NCBI GenBank assembly: GCA_905221605.1
Contig: CAJNDS010002407.1
Location: 358,501-422,500, forward strand
Source of the DNA: Symbiodinium natans
Taxonomy: Eukaryota; Sar; Dinophyceae; Suessiales; Symbiodiniaceae
Length of the DNA: 64,000 bases
Direction of reading: 5' to 3'
Position 1 is the stretch's first letter; each line of letters opens with the position of its first letter. Below the pieces are notes generated by a model that was not told the origin of the DNA, made no database searches, and saw only the letters and a program-made list of their open reading frames with translations. Below are positions 22,407 to 31,062 of the stretch, in pieces. The position numbers and the translations under genes are program-made.

Positions 22407-22482
22407 GTTCCGTGTGAAGCCCGGCCCGGGCCAGAGGAGTGGGTCCGCGCTGATTGCTGTGAAGTCGGCATCGCCGGCTTGC
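22407..22482 (+). CDS. Candidate exon 3 of RRM-like gene (RNP1-like)
   Basis: CCCTTTGCAG|G, then 25 codons FRVKPGPGQRSGSALIAVKS..., then |GTTAGC. GQRSGSALIAVKSASPA resembles the RNP1 strand and the start of helix 2. It enters with the single base required by the preceding exon and exits in phase 0, as the next exon requires. Confidence 0.5.
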
Positions 22483-23148
22483 GTTAGCGTTTGCTTCGGA
22501 GGGTTTGGTGATCTATAGGGTTTTTTCTAGAGTTTAGGGTGTAGGGTTTGGGGTTTAGGGTTTAGGGATTAGGGTATAGTGAGTTTAGTTTGGGTTTAAT
22601 GAAGGCTTATGGTGCTTAATTCCCTAAACAGTCTACTGCTGGGGTTCTAGATTCATTTAAGGATTGCCGACATTCTGAGGACAGTTGCCGGGTTCCTGGG
22701 CTCCTTGTCTCCCTTTGTCTCCCTTTGTCTCCCTTCATGTGGGTGGCTTTGCCGGGTCACTGTGCTCCTCGCCTCCCTTTGTCTCCCTTCGTGTCCCTTT
22801 GTCTTCCGTCGTCTCCACTGTTTCTTTGACGTGCCTTTGACTGTTTGGGGTCTTCGGGGGTGCAGTTAGGTGTCAATAGGGTTTACTTAGGGTTTTGCTA
22901 GGGTTTGCTGAGGCTTTCGAGGGTTTGATTAGTCAGGGGTTTTAGGCTATTACGGGGTTCATCGTGCTTAACTAGGCCATTCGGGTTGAAGTAGGGCTCA
23001 TTTAGGGCCGACTTAGCGTGCAAGTTGTTGCATAAAGGGCTAGTTGTTGCGGGCTTCCAGGGTTTCGGGTTCAAGGATGCTGATAATGGGACCCATTGTC
23101 TGATGACTTTGGGCCTTGTGTTGGTAGGATCAAGGGCAGGAATCCCTT

Positions 23149-23307
23149 CTACTTGGAGGTTCATGGTACTTCTTAACCACTTAGAACTGTACTTATAACT
23201 GTACATACAACAGTACTTATAACCCAAATAGGGCACTTAGGGGGCGAAAAAAGTGGGTTATAAGTACAGTCATCATTGGTTAATCATTACCATGAACCTC
23301 CAAGTAG
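23149..23307. mobile_element. MITE-like element, family A, copy 2
   Basis: Best copy: CTACTTGGAGGTTCATGGTA at the left and its inverse ACCATGAACCTCCAAGTAG at the right, 159 bp, with inner arms ACTTATAAC.../GTTATAAGTACAGT. It lies inside a predicted intron. Confidence 0.9.
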
Positions 23308-23417
23308 GGGTCCCTCCTTGTGCCCCTTAATAGGAGAATACAGAGGGTGGGCTGGTGGCATGGTGTTTAGGGCTTCGGGCCACCTTAGACTGATACCCTG
23401 GTCCGCACAAGCTGTGG

Positions 23418-23633
23418 CTTAGGGTTTAGGGTTTAGGGTTTAGGGTTTAGGGTTTAGGGTTTAGGGTTTAGGGTTTAGGGTTTAGGGTTTAGGGTTTAGG
23501 GTGTAGGTTTAGGGTTTAGGGTTTAGGGTTTGTAGGGTGTAGGGTTTTGTAGGGTGTAGGGTTTAGGGTTTAGGGTTTAGGGTTTAGGGTCTAGGGTCTA
23601 GGGTTTAGGGTTTAGGGTTTAGGGTTTAGGGCT
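23418..23633. repeat. Long TTTAGGG array
   Basis: About thirty units with TGTAGGG and TCTAGGG variants. Confidence 0.97.
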
Positions 23634-23681
23634 ATAAGTTATAGCTGTCCCTTAAAATCCCTGCCAATCCACCTCTGCCAG

Positions 23682-23754
23682 GTTGCCGATGTGGTGCGGG
23701 TGGCGAAGTTTTTCCACGGCCGTCAGTTTCCGGGCGCGAGACCCGGGTCAGGGG
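23682..23754 (+). CDS. Candidate exon 4 of RRM-like gene (helix 2 / strand 4)
   Basis: CCACCTCTGCCAG|GTT...GGG|GTGAGG, 24 codons plus one base: VADVVRVAKFFHGRQFPGAR.... A-VV-AK-F-HGRQFPG is close to the helix 2 to strand 4 consensus of RRMs. Consensus-like splice sites and matching phase make this the best-supported exon of the chain. Confidence 0.55.
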
Positions 23755-23913
23755 GTGAGGGTTTAGGGTTTTAGGGTTTAGGGTTGAGGGTTGAGGGTTT
23801 GGGGTTTAGGGTTGAGGATTTGGGGTTTTGCGGGGATTTAGGGTTCAGGGTTTAGGAGCGCAGGGCTTAGGATTAGGAAAACGTCTTCTACCCAGCCTGC
23901 AGGCCCTAAACCC

Positions 23914-24058
23914 TAACCCCTCAACCCTAAACCCTAAACCCCAGATGGGGGGGAAGGCTAGAAAAGAGGGGGGTAGTAGGGCTAAACCCTAAATCCTAAA
24001 TCCTAAACCCTAAACCCTAAACCCCCCCAGGCCCTCATGGGGGGTAGTATAGAGGGGG
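23914..24058. repeat. CCCTAAA arrays with a duplicated GGGGGTAGTAGGG spacer
   Basis: Two short arrays, each followed by GGGGGG-AG-AGAGGGGGGTAG. A related inverted sequence, GTACCCCCCTCTATACGACC, lies at about 47.7 kb. Confidence 0.85.
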
Positions 24059-24089
24059 GTAGTAGGGGAACCCATGAGCCAGTCTGCAG

Positions 24090-24144
24090 GCGGCAGGAGC
24101 CCCGTCGCCGTGAGCTTCGCCGAGAGTCTAAGCAAAATACTCAG
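24090..24144 (+). CDS. Candidate exon 5 of RRM-like gene
   Basis: GCCAGTCTGCAG|GC, then 17 codons GRSPVAVSFAESLSKIL, then AG|GTTGGA. It enters in the phase left by the 23.75-kb exon and leaves with two bases. Confidence 0.45.
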
Positions 24145-24171
24145 GTTGGAGGTTTCGGGTCTAGGGTTGAG

Positions 24172-24232
24172 GGATTAGGGTTTAGGGTTTAGGGTTTAGG
24201 GTTTAGGGTTTGGGGTTTAGGGTTTAGGGATC
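24172..24232. repeat. TTTAGGG array
   Basis: Eight units after the predicted donor. Confidence 0.95.
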
Positions 24233-24372
24233 TCGGGCTTTGGGGTCTGGGGTTTAAGTAGGGTTTAGGGGGCCGGGTGTTCATTCAGGCTTAGGGCTTT
24301 CGCGGCTTCGGGGTTTAGGGTTTTGTGTTTCGGGTTTTGTTTCTTAGCGCTAGATAATGGCCATAGTCAGCG

Positions 24373-24670
24373 TAGCCCTAAACCCCAACCCTAAAACCTA
24401 AGCCTTTAAGCCCTGAGCCCTAAGCCCTAAGCCCTAAGCCCTAAGCCCTAAGCCCCAAGCCCGAAGCCCTAAGCCCTAAGCCCTGAGCCCTGAGCCCTAA
24501 GCCCTAAGCCCTAAGCCCTAAGCCCCAGACCCTGAACCCTGAACCCTATGCCCTAAACCCTAAGCCCTTAACCCTAAGCCCTGAACCCTGAACCCTGAAC
24601 CCTAAACCCCCACCACAAAGGCCGGCACCACCCTACAACCTTAAATCCTTACACCCTGAACCCTAAACCC
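24373..24670. repeat. Degenerate CCCTAAG/CCCTGAA array
   Basis: About thirty units in which AAGCCCT dominates instead of AAACCCT, suggesting local spread of a variant unit. Confidence 0.9.
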
Positions 24671-24715
24671 ATTCCCAAGTGACCCAAAGGGATGAGATGG
24701 ATAAAAGTGGCCCAG

Positions 24716-24836
24716 TTCTGCCAAGTTTGGTTCTCTAGAGACCCTAATAACCCAAGTGAGCGCCCCCTTCTTCGCTGGATACCTTGAGGAGCAACGCTAC
24801 GTGGTTTACCAGGACTTGGCAGTCATCTCACAGAGG
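24716..24836 (+). CDS. Candidate exon 6 of RRM-like gene
   Basis: One base plus 40 codons, ending CAGAGG|GTCAGA; it includes QVSAPFFAGYLEEQRYVVYQ. The phase matches exon 5. The acceptor GTGGCCCAG lacks a pyrimidine tract, so the 5' edge is the weak point. The frame meets TGA shortly after the donor. Confidence 0.45.
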
Positions 24837-24841
24837 GTCAG

Positions 24842-24914
24842 ATCATGAAGCACTTTAAGCTATCCTCCAGCGCTTTGAAGCAGCTGGCACCGAGCCATCT
24901 GGCGTTGGAGGAAG
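24842..24914 (+). CDS. Alternative exon-like segment
   Basis: IMKHFKLSSSALKQLAPSHL... is open in a different frame directly after the preceding exon. It cannot be joined by a 5-base intron, so it is a second exon of another transcript, a frameshifted continuation, or chance. Confidence 0.25.
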
Positions 24915-25004
24915 GTGGCGCCACCGCAGCTCGACAACCTCGAATCGAAGCAGAAGCCCCAAACCATCCCAAACCCTTAGGTATACGGACCCCTTACATT
25001 CTAA

Positions 25005-25095
25005 CGGTAGTTGCATGGTCCCTTAAGATGGTCCATTATACCTCCTTTGTATAGGGTCCCCAAGTAAGGGCCCATACTAAGGGAGCATGCAGCTG
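25005..25095. mobile_element. MITE-like element, family D, copy 2
   Basis: GGTAGTTGCATGGTCCCTTA at the left pairs with TAAGGGAGCATGCAGCTGGC at the right, with GGTCCC..AAGTAAGGGCCCA inside. Confidence 0.7.
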
Positions 25096-25135
25096 GCTCA
25101 GTACTGAGTCCAGCTACATCATTTCTGTGAACAGA

Positions 25136-25311
25136 ACCCTAAACCCTAAAACCCTAAAACCCGAAAAACCCTAAAACCCTAAAACCCTAAAACCCTAAAA
25201 CCCTAAACCCTAAAACCCTAAAACCCTAAAACCCTAAACCCTAAACCCTAAAACCCTAAAACCCTAAAACCCTAAAACCCTAAACCCTAAACCCTAAACC
25301 CTAAACCCTGA
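25136..25311. repeat. CCCTAAA / CCCTAAAA array
   Basis: About twenty-three units alternating 7- and 8-mers. Confidence 0.97.
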
Positions 25312-25325
25312 ACCTTTGTGCTGAG

Positions 25326-25406
25326 CCTGCGGAATTTGGGGTGGAAGGCTCTTGGTGCCCACCTCGCAGTCACGCAATTCGAAGCCATCCCTGGAGCTCC
25401 ATTTGG
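25326..25406 (+). CDS. Candidate exon, frame ambiguous
   Basis: An 81-nt island between CCCTAAA and TTTAGGG arrays, bounded by GTGCTGAG and GG|GTTTAGGG. The most protein-like frame enters with one base and reads LRNLGWKALGAHLAVTQF.... RNLGWK echoes RNLTWK of the 19.9-kb exon. The frame that continues the 24.84-kb exon (phase 0) is also open. Confidence 0.35.
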
Positions 25407-25407
25407 G

Positions 25408-25466
25408 TTTAGGGTTTAGGGTTTAGGGTTTAGGGTTTAGGGTTTAGGGTTTAGGGTTTAGGGTTC
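25408..25466. repeat. TTTAGGG array
   Basis: Eight units beginning at the predicted donor. Confidence 0.95.
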
Positions 25467-25635
25467 TGAGTTTTTCCTTTCTGGGATCCTACCCGATGAG
25501 ACCCTACCCCGATACTTCATCTGTGGCGCCTTTACTGCAGCTTTAGATCCTTCGCCTTTTTGGGTTTATTGGGTTTCTTAATAAGGCCTAAACCCTAAAC
25601 CCTAAACCCTAAACCCTGAACCCTAAACACCTCAG

Positions 25636-25694
25636 CCGAAACAGAAGATCACCAGAGCCCAGGAAGGGGGCCAGCGAGGCTGCTTGGAAGAAAG
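25636..25694 (+). CDS. Candidate exon, frame ambiguous
   Basis: CACCTCAG|CCG...AAAG|GTCAGA, 59 nt. Open as PKQKITRAQEGGQRG... (phase 0) or RNRRSPEPRKGASEAAWKK (phase 2). Splice sites are good, but the frame cannot be fixed. Confidence 0.3.
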
Positions 25695-25963
25695 GTCAGA
25701 TGTTGCCTCTATAATTTCCCTAAACCTTAAACCCCAAACTCTGAACCCTAAACCCTATGTCAAAGCGGTCCTGGTCAGGAAGTTGCCGTGTTGCGGTGTA
25801 GTGATTTGGGGCGCTTCGGGGTTCCCGGGCACCCCTCAGATGTCCCCCCAACTTAGGCTGAGTCTGCTGAGCTCTCGGGGGCGGATAACGGGCAGATGTT
25901 CACCTGTGAGTGATTTTTATCTTTATGTTTTAACTATGATTACTACTGATGGTGCCTTTTTGT

Positions 25964-25966
<3 letters not shown>

Positions 25967-25998
<32 letters not shown>

Positions 25999-26025
25999 TT
26001 TTTCGGGGGGGGGGGGGGGGGGGGG
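25967..26025. repeat. Paired long G tracts
   Basis: About 29 and 21 G separated by ACTTTTTTC. Confidence 0.97.
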
Positions 26026-26318
26026 TGTTCAACACCTGAAAAAGCGGCATGTGCAGCGCCCCTAAACCCTAAACCCTAGACACCTTAAGCCCGAAGCCCT
26101 CAGCTCAGCCCTTAGCCCTAAGCCCTAAGCTCAGCATCTTCCTAAATTCGCTCTAGACCCCAGGCCTCAAGCTTAAAGCCACCCCCCCCCCACCCCAAAA
26201 CCCTAAACCCTAAACCCTCAACTCTAGTATGTCACAACCCCGCGCTCGTGCGGCCAATCTCATGGTCGCTGGTCGGGGGCGCCGTAGGGTCGCTCAGCTC
26301 CGGATTATGGACGAGCAT

Positions 26319-26410
26319 ACTCCAATATCCCTTAATTAAGGAATATACCTTAATAGTAGGATCCCTAATATGATTTAAGGGTATATTCCTTAATTAAGGG
26401 ATATTGGAGT
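26319..26410. mobile_element. MITE-like element, family F
   Basis: A 92-bp near-perfect palindrome: ACTCCAATATCCCTTAATTA... with about 31-bp inverted repeats and a short loop. No target duplication is obvious. It sits between two exon-like stretches (MSQPRARAANLMVAG... before, RARPWFVKRYPNR after). Confidence 0.9.
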
Positions 26411-26480
26411 CTTTGGATAGCTATCACTGGCAAGAAGAGATAGGGCAAGGCCTTGGTTCGTCAAGCGGTATCCCAACAGG

Positions 26481-26574
26481 TACCCTAAACCCTAAACCCT
26501 AAACCCTAAACCCTAAACCCTAAACCCTAAACCCTAAACCCTAAACCCTAAACCCTAAACCCTAAACCCTAAAG
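26481..26574. repeat. CCCTAAA array
   Basis: Thirteen near-perfect units, starting at GTACCCTAAACCC. Confidence 0.97.
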
Positions 26575-26580
26575 CCCTAG

Positions 26581-26701
26581 GCTTACCGTTTGAACTTCAT
26601 CTGGGGACGTATTTGCGGCATACAATGGCGGGTACTTTGCCTCTGGCTACATCTTGCGGCGACCCGAGAAACGCGATCCTCTGTTCGTATTCACTCTGAG
26701 G
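26581..26701. other. Exon-like island, strand undecided
   Basis: Bounded by CCCTAG and G|GTTTAGGG. The plus strand is open for 40 codons from the acceptor (AYRLNFIWGRICGIQWRVLC...). A second plus frame, SGDVFAAYNGGYFASGYILR..., looks even more like protein but has a TGA just after the acceptor. The minus strand has CCCTCAG and GTAAGC splice consensus and SEYEQRIAFLGSPQDVARGK... ending in TGA. Confidence 0.3.
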
Positions 26702-26762
26702 GTTTAGGGTTAAACCCCAGTTCCGGAAGGGTTTAGTTCGGGCTTTGAGGATTTTAGGGTTC

Positions 26763-26990
26763 AGGGGTTCAGGGTTCAGGGTTTAGGGTTTAGGGTTTAG
26801 GGTTTAGGGATATTGGGGATCCACGCCCCTCTCGGCCGAGGTTCCGGACATCCATCACCGGCAGCCGAAGCATGTTCACTGCCCCTTGCTCCGCGTGGTT
26901 CTAGGATTTGCGGCTTAGGGTTTAGGGTTTAGGGCTAGGGTTTAGGGTTTAGGGTTTAGGGTCTAGGGTTTAGGGTTTAGGGTTTAGGGT
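26763..26990. repeat. Two TTTAGGG arrays
   Basis: 26,763-26,812 and 26,918-26,990 flank a 100-bp island. Confidence 0.95.
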
Positions 26991-27114
26991 GAAACTCTAA
27001 GTCCTAAACTAAACCCTTCAAACAATGTGCTTTGCTTGGGGCTCTTTCTCGGGGTTGGATTGAGGTTGCTTAGGGTTCTGGTTCCCCCCCGATCTGTGCG
27101 CCTAAACCCGAACC

Positions 27115-27445
27115 CCTAGATCTTCAACCCTAAACCCTAAACCCCAAACCCTAAACCCTAAACCCTAAACCCTAAACCCTAAACCCTAAACCCTAAAGGG
27201 TTGGCAAAGCCCTCATCCCGGGAGTCTAAGTTGTATCGGAGCACGAGACCCCAAAGTCCTTTCTGGACCCTAAAAGCCCCTAAAGCCCCAAGTGGACCCC
27301 GTAAAGCCCCCAAATCCGCAAAGCTCTAAATCTTAAGCCCCTCAACCCTAAATTCAAACCCTAAACCCCTAAACCCTTAAACCACTAAACCCCTAAACCC
27401 TAAACCCCTAAACCAGTAAACCCCTAAGCCCCTAAACCCTAACCC
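27115..27445. repeat. CCCTAAA array grading into CCCCTAAAC
   Basis: A perfect block at 27,129-27,195, then unique DNA, then an irregular CCCTAAACC block at 27,350-27,445. Confidence 0.9.
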
Positions 27446-27562
27446 CAACCCTAAACTCCACAACCCTGAAGCCCTGAGAGTCGCCAAAGTCAAGAACCCT
27501 GAAAGGCCCACAGGCGCCCAAGAATTTGGTTTAGGGGTTTAGGGGTTTCGAAGTTCAGGGAA

Positions 27563-27642
27563 CCCTAAACCCCAACCCTAAACCCTAAACCCTAAACCCT
27601 AAACCCTAAACCCTAAACCCTAAACCCTAAACCCTAAACCCC
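27563..27642. repeat. CCCTAAA array
   Basis: Eleven units ending CCCCAAG before an island. Confidence 0.95.
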
Positions 27643-27644
27643 AA

Positions 27645-27760
27645 GGTGCCGGCTGGCTTGCAGAGATCCAGCCTCCACCCGGGCTTTGAGCCCCAGGGAG
27701 GAGGACGGCTGGGAAGTTTCTTCGGCGGGGCCCCCAACATGACCCTCAAGCTTGGGCATC
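27645..27760. other. Exon-like island, strand undecided
   Basis: Plus strand: ...FEPQGGGRLGSFFGGAPNM... open until CCC TAA of the next array. Minus strand: acceptor TTCCCAG, SSSLGLKARVEAGSLQASRH, donor GGG|GTTTAGGG. Both look plausible, and CCCTAAA lies on both sides. Confidence 0.3.
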
Positions 27761-28038
27761 CCTAAACCTTAAACCCTAAACCCTAAACCCTAAACCCTAA
27801 ACCCTAAACGGTGGGGCTGAGGACTGTGTTCCAGGAAGAAATCACTTCGAGATGTCCTTATTGTAACATGATAGAAGAGAGTGCACATGTACAAGACATC
27901 AAGAAGTAAACAATCCTACATGGCTGCTTGCTCTGTATGAGTTGTGTTGAGATCTATTCATTCATTTCACTTTCGTTGCTAATGCTTATTGTATTTGACT
28001 TTTGGTTTCTATGCACGACACATGTACCTCCTTGCCAG

Positions 28039-28129
28039 CGGCATATGCGCAGATCATTGTGGTGTTCAGCCTCGCAGCCTTGCTAAGCCAGGACATTGGC
28101 TGCTTCCGACATGGCCAAGATTGCAGGGG
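28039..28129 (+). CDS. Candidate exon with a hydrophobic (membrane-like) segment
   Basis: ACCTCCTTGCCAG|CG ... AGG GG|GTTTAGGG, 91 nt: two bases, 29 codons, two bases. AYAQIIVVFSLAALLSQDIG could be a membrane span. The upstream DNA is pyrimidine-rich, as expected before an acceptor. Its exit phase matches the 28.55-kb exon. Confidence 0.45.
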
Positions 28130-28171
28130 GTTTAGGGTTTAGGGTTTAGGGTGTAGGGTTTAGGGTTTAGG
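28130..28171. repeat. TTTAGGG array at an intron start
   Basis: Six units. The first GT is the predicted donor. Confidence 0.95.
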
Positions 28172-28548
28172 GAGAAGTGAAGGAGGGGAGGCACATGCGG
28201 ACAGTTGGGTGTGGTGCAGACTGGCGTCTCCTGATCCCACGGGATCCCGCGGGATTTGGAGGTAAATTCCCAGTCTGAGCCCCGAAATCATGTTGCTTCC
28301 AGATCCCACCACGACCTTGGGGACCAAGTGAACCCTGAAATTGTGACCATCTACCCTATATATATATATATATATGTATATACTACTAGAACTCCTGTTA
28401 GGGTATATAAACACAAACGGACCTACTAGAATTCCTTAGCAGGGTATGAACCATAAGCTCGTTAAGGGTGCATTTGGTCTTCAAGGTCAAGTTCTGCGCC
28501 CTGAGACATCGCTCTTAGGGGCGTTTCGCGTTTTCGCTATACACACAG

Positions 28549-28603
28549 TGGCTCATTCCTGTTCGAGCCCGGGGGGCGCCAACGCCCGCCCAGGCCATCC
28601 AGG
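28549..28603 (+). CDS. Candidate exon of the 28-30 kb gene
   Basis: TATACACACAG|T, 18 codons GSFLFEPGGRQRPPRPSR, then |GTATGT, a consensus donor. One base enters and phase 0 leaves, consistent with both neighbours. Confidence 0.45.
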
Positions 28604-28615
28604 GTATGTTCTGCA

Positions 28616-28750
28616 GTGTTTAGGGTTCAGTTTAGGGTTAGGGTTTAGGGTTTGTAAGTTAGGGTTTAGGGTTTGGGGTTTGGGGTTTGGGGTTTGGGGG
28701 TTGGGGGTTGGGGGTTGGGGGTTGGGGTTTAGGGTTTAGGGTTTAGGGTT
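28616..28750. repeat. TTTAGGG / TTGGGGG array
   Basis: TTTAGGG units change to TTTGGGG and TTGGGGG and back. Confidence 0.95.
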
Positions 28751-28969
28751 ACGATCATCCAGCTGAATGAAATTAGTTTGGGCTTGAAGGAAGAGACCAG
28801 ATACTCTGGACAGGGTGTGGGGCACAAGGTGTGAAATCGCAACATGGGCACACAGAAAAAGGCCTGGCCGGGTGATGGGGCCTGGGTGTCAGGCTCCAGG
28901 GATAAAGTTCAGCCCCCTGCACAAACTCAAGGCATCATGTGGCGGCTAAGTAAGGTTTGATTCTCCTAG

Positions 28970-29152
28970 GAGTTTGCAGGGGGCTTGCTCGGGGTATGGG
29001 GGTTTGGCACCCCCATAAAGAGCGTCGAGCATCTCTGTGGTAGAGCCCACTTTCGAAGGCTCTTGCGACTTCCCATGCTCAAGGCCAGGCCGGTGCATCT
29101 GACCTCCTGCAACACCTCGGGCCCCCCGAAACCCGACAAAGCTTCCTTGTAA
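28970..29152 (+). CDS. Candidate exon, internal or terminal
   Basis: TGATTCTCCTAG|GAG starts an open frame of 60 codons to TAA at 29,150-29,152 (EFAGGLLGVWGFGTPIKSVE...). A donor GTATGG at 28,994 would instead give a 24-nt internal exon (EFAGGLLG) in phase 0 that joins the 29.66-kb exon. The minus strand of this stretch is also open (EALSGFGGPEVLQEVRC...). Confidence 0.4.
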   Translation, partial: EFAGGLLGVWGFGTPIKSVEHLCGRAHFRRLLRLPMLKARPVHLTSCNTSGPPKPDKASL

Positions 29153-29302
29153 GCCTCAAATCCACCAGCCCTAAACCATAAACCATAAACCCTAAACCCT
29201 AAAAGAGGCGCCAAGTCCCCAGAAGTGCAACCCTAAAACCTAAACCCTAAACCCTCCTGGACCATGGGAGTCAGACGGACAAAGCATTGAGTGGAGGAAT
29301 CG

Positions 29303-29378
29303 GGTTTAGGGTTTAGGGTTTAGGGTTTAGGGTTTAGGGTTTAGGGTTTAGGGTTTAGGGTTTAGGGTTTAGGGTTTG
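29303..29378. repeat. TTTAGGG array
   Basis: Eleven units. Confidence 0.97.
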
Positions 29379-29559
29379 GGGTTCAGGTTTCTAGGTGATT
29401 AATTAAAGTCCCCTGGGCACTTTAGACACTGAACCCCTCATAGAAACCACCACAGGATAATGTAGGGGTCGGAACAATTACTAATCGTATTCCCTTATGG
29501 CCCCTTTTATACCGTACTAACCCCCAACACCCTGTTCTAATTATTCACCCTATAACCCT

Positions 29560-29620
29560 AGCCCTAAACCCTACACCCTAAACCCTAAACCCTAAACCCT
29601 AAACCCTAAACCCTAAACCC
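29560..29620. repeat. CCCTAAA array
   Basis: Eight units. CAACACCCT(A/G)TTCTAATTA occurs upstream at 29.53 kb and a similar AAAACCCTATTCTAATTACT just after it, suggesting a flanking duplication. Confidence 0.95.
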
Positions 29621-29660
29621 TAGCCCCCAAAACCCTATTCTAATTACTAAGGCCCCTCAG

Positions 29661-29767
29661 ATACGCACACGGCTGCTTGAGCACGTGTCAATGACCCAGC
29701 TCTGGACCTGTCGCGAGGGCATCCACCTGAAGCTCACGCTTCAACCTGAAGCATGCTGTTGTTTCGG
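29661..29767 (+). CDS. Candidate exon of the 28-30 kb gene
   Basis: AAGGCCCCTCAG|ATA ... TTC GG|GTTTAGGG, 35 codons plus two bases: IRTRLLEHVSMTQLWTCREG.... Strong acceptor, donor formed by the first telomeric unit, phase 0 in and 2 out. No family is recognised. Confidence 0.5.
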
Positions 29768-29900
29768 GTTTAGGGTTTAGGGTTTAGGGTTTAGGGCTTA
29801 GGGGAGCTTGGATTTTTGGGCGGCTCCCAAAAACCGGGCAGAGTTCCAAAACAACCTTAAACCCTCAAGACCCCAAGACTGAAAACCCTTTACCGTAATG

Positions 29901-29994
29901 CCCTAAACCTTGTTCCTCTTTCCCCTGAGCCCTCCTAAACCCTAAACCCTAAACCCTAAACCCTAAACCTTGTTCCTCTTTCCCCTGAGCCCTC
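29901..29994. repeat. 34-bp direct duplication flanking a CCCTAAA block
   Basis: CCCTAAACCTTGTTCCTCTT plus TCCCCTGAGCCCTC occurs at 29,901-29,934 and again at 29,961-29,994. The 26 bp between them are telomere-like. The second copy is the pyrimidine tract of the next acceptor. Confidence 0.9.
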
Positions 29995-29996
29995 AG

Positions 29997-30049
29997 CAGC
30001 ATGCCACATGCACTCGGGCAATCCTTCAAGAGCCAATCCGGGCTCGGAG
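29997..30049 (+). CDS. Candidate exon of the 28-30 kb gene
   Basis: TTTCCCCTGAGCCCTCAG|C, 17 codons SMPHALGQSFKSQSGLG, then G|GTCGGT. It enters with one base, as the 29.77-kb exit requires, and leaves in phase 1. Confidence 0.5.
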
Positions 30050-30331
30050 GTCGGTGATGTCAGCAGCTGTCAGGGAGCACTGCAAGCCCTAAACCCTAAA
30101 CCCTAACCCCTAAACCGGTTTCGGGCTTTGTGTTTTGGGGTGGTGAGGTTTAGGTTTTGAGGGATTTAGGGTATAAGGGTGGAGGGTTGTTCGAAACCTG
30201 GGGGGGACGGGGTGGTGCATGTGTGTGTGTGTGTGACTCCGTTTGGGGCTTGTAGGCTTGAGGGTTGTTTTGCGTCAGGGCCAGGGCCCTGGGTAGCTCC
30301 TTCTTTGTGTTTGATTTGTGTGTTTCTTCAG

Positions 30332-30375
30332 GCTTCTCTTATCCACCACACCTAGAAGTGGAGGCCTGGTTTTGA
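30332..30375 (+). CDS. Candidate terminal exon of the 28-30 kb gene
   Basis: TTGTGTGTTTCTTCAG|GC, then FSYPPHLEVEAWF and TGA at 30,373. The acceptor is one of the best in the window and the phase matches the preceding exon. Confidence 0.45.
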
Positions 30376-30859
30376 ACAAGTCCCCTTGGGGCGAGAGGTT
30401 ATAGCTGTTTAGGTTTCTCGAGTTAAGGGGGGCGATTTGGTTAACCTCACCCCCCAAAACCCGATTCAGCCGACCAAACAGCCTGACCTACTGCTGGGCG
30501 CCGTCTCGCGAGCCCAGGTTTGTTGTAGCTATGAGTCTGCCAGAGCTCCGTTCGAGTTCTCGGCAATCTGGTTCGGCCTCGCCGGCAGAAGCAGAACAAG
30601 CCACTCTAGGGCTCATCAACCCTCGGGGGGACCCCGAACCTTTAACCTTGAAGGTGCCTGAGGTACATACCCCTTAAAATAGTGTTTGGGGTGTTGACTG
30701 CTGGTGCAAAGGCCATGGTGTACAGCGACTTGCCTTGAGGGTTTAGGGCTCAGGGGCTTCGGGGTCAGGATTCAGGAGCATAGTATGTGCTTGCCCTCGA
30801 TGCAGGTTTCACATTTGCCGCAGGTTGCAACTGACAAGCAGCTGAATTTAGGGTTTCAG

Positions 30860-30955
30860 GCTAAGGGTTAGGGTTTAGGGTTTAGGGTTTAGGGTTTAGG
30901 GTTTAGGGTTTAGGGTTTAGGACTTGGGGTTTAGGGTTTAGGGTCTAGGTTGCAA
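30860..30955. repeat. TTTAGGG array upstream of a putative start codon
   Basis: About twelve units ending 20 bp before the ATG at 30,973. Confidence 0.95.
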
Positions 30956-30972
30956 GGCTTGAGGGATTGAGG

Positions 30973-31062
30973 ATGGCGGCTCTGCCGCCGAGGCAGCGCC
31001 AGATTCCAAGAAGAGTGTTCTTGGTCGTTGCCCCTTCCGAACATGAAGTCTCTGTCATGAGG
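30973..31062 (+). CDS. Candidate first exon (ATG) of a gene
   Basis: GAGGATGGCGG gives MAALPPRQRQIPRRVFLVVA..., 30 codons, ending ATG AGG|GTTTAGGG in phase 0. Upstream is TTTAGGG DNA; telo-box sequences are known in plant promoters, but function here is inference. The next phase-compatible exon is at 31.38 kb. Confidence 0.45.
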
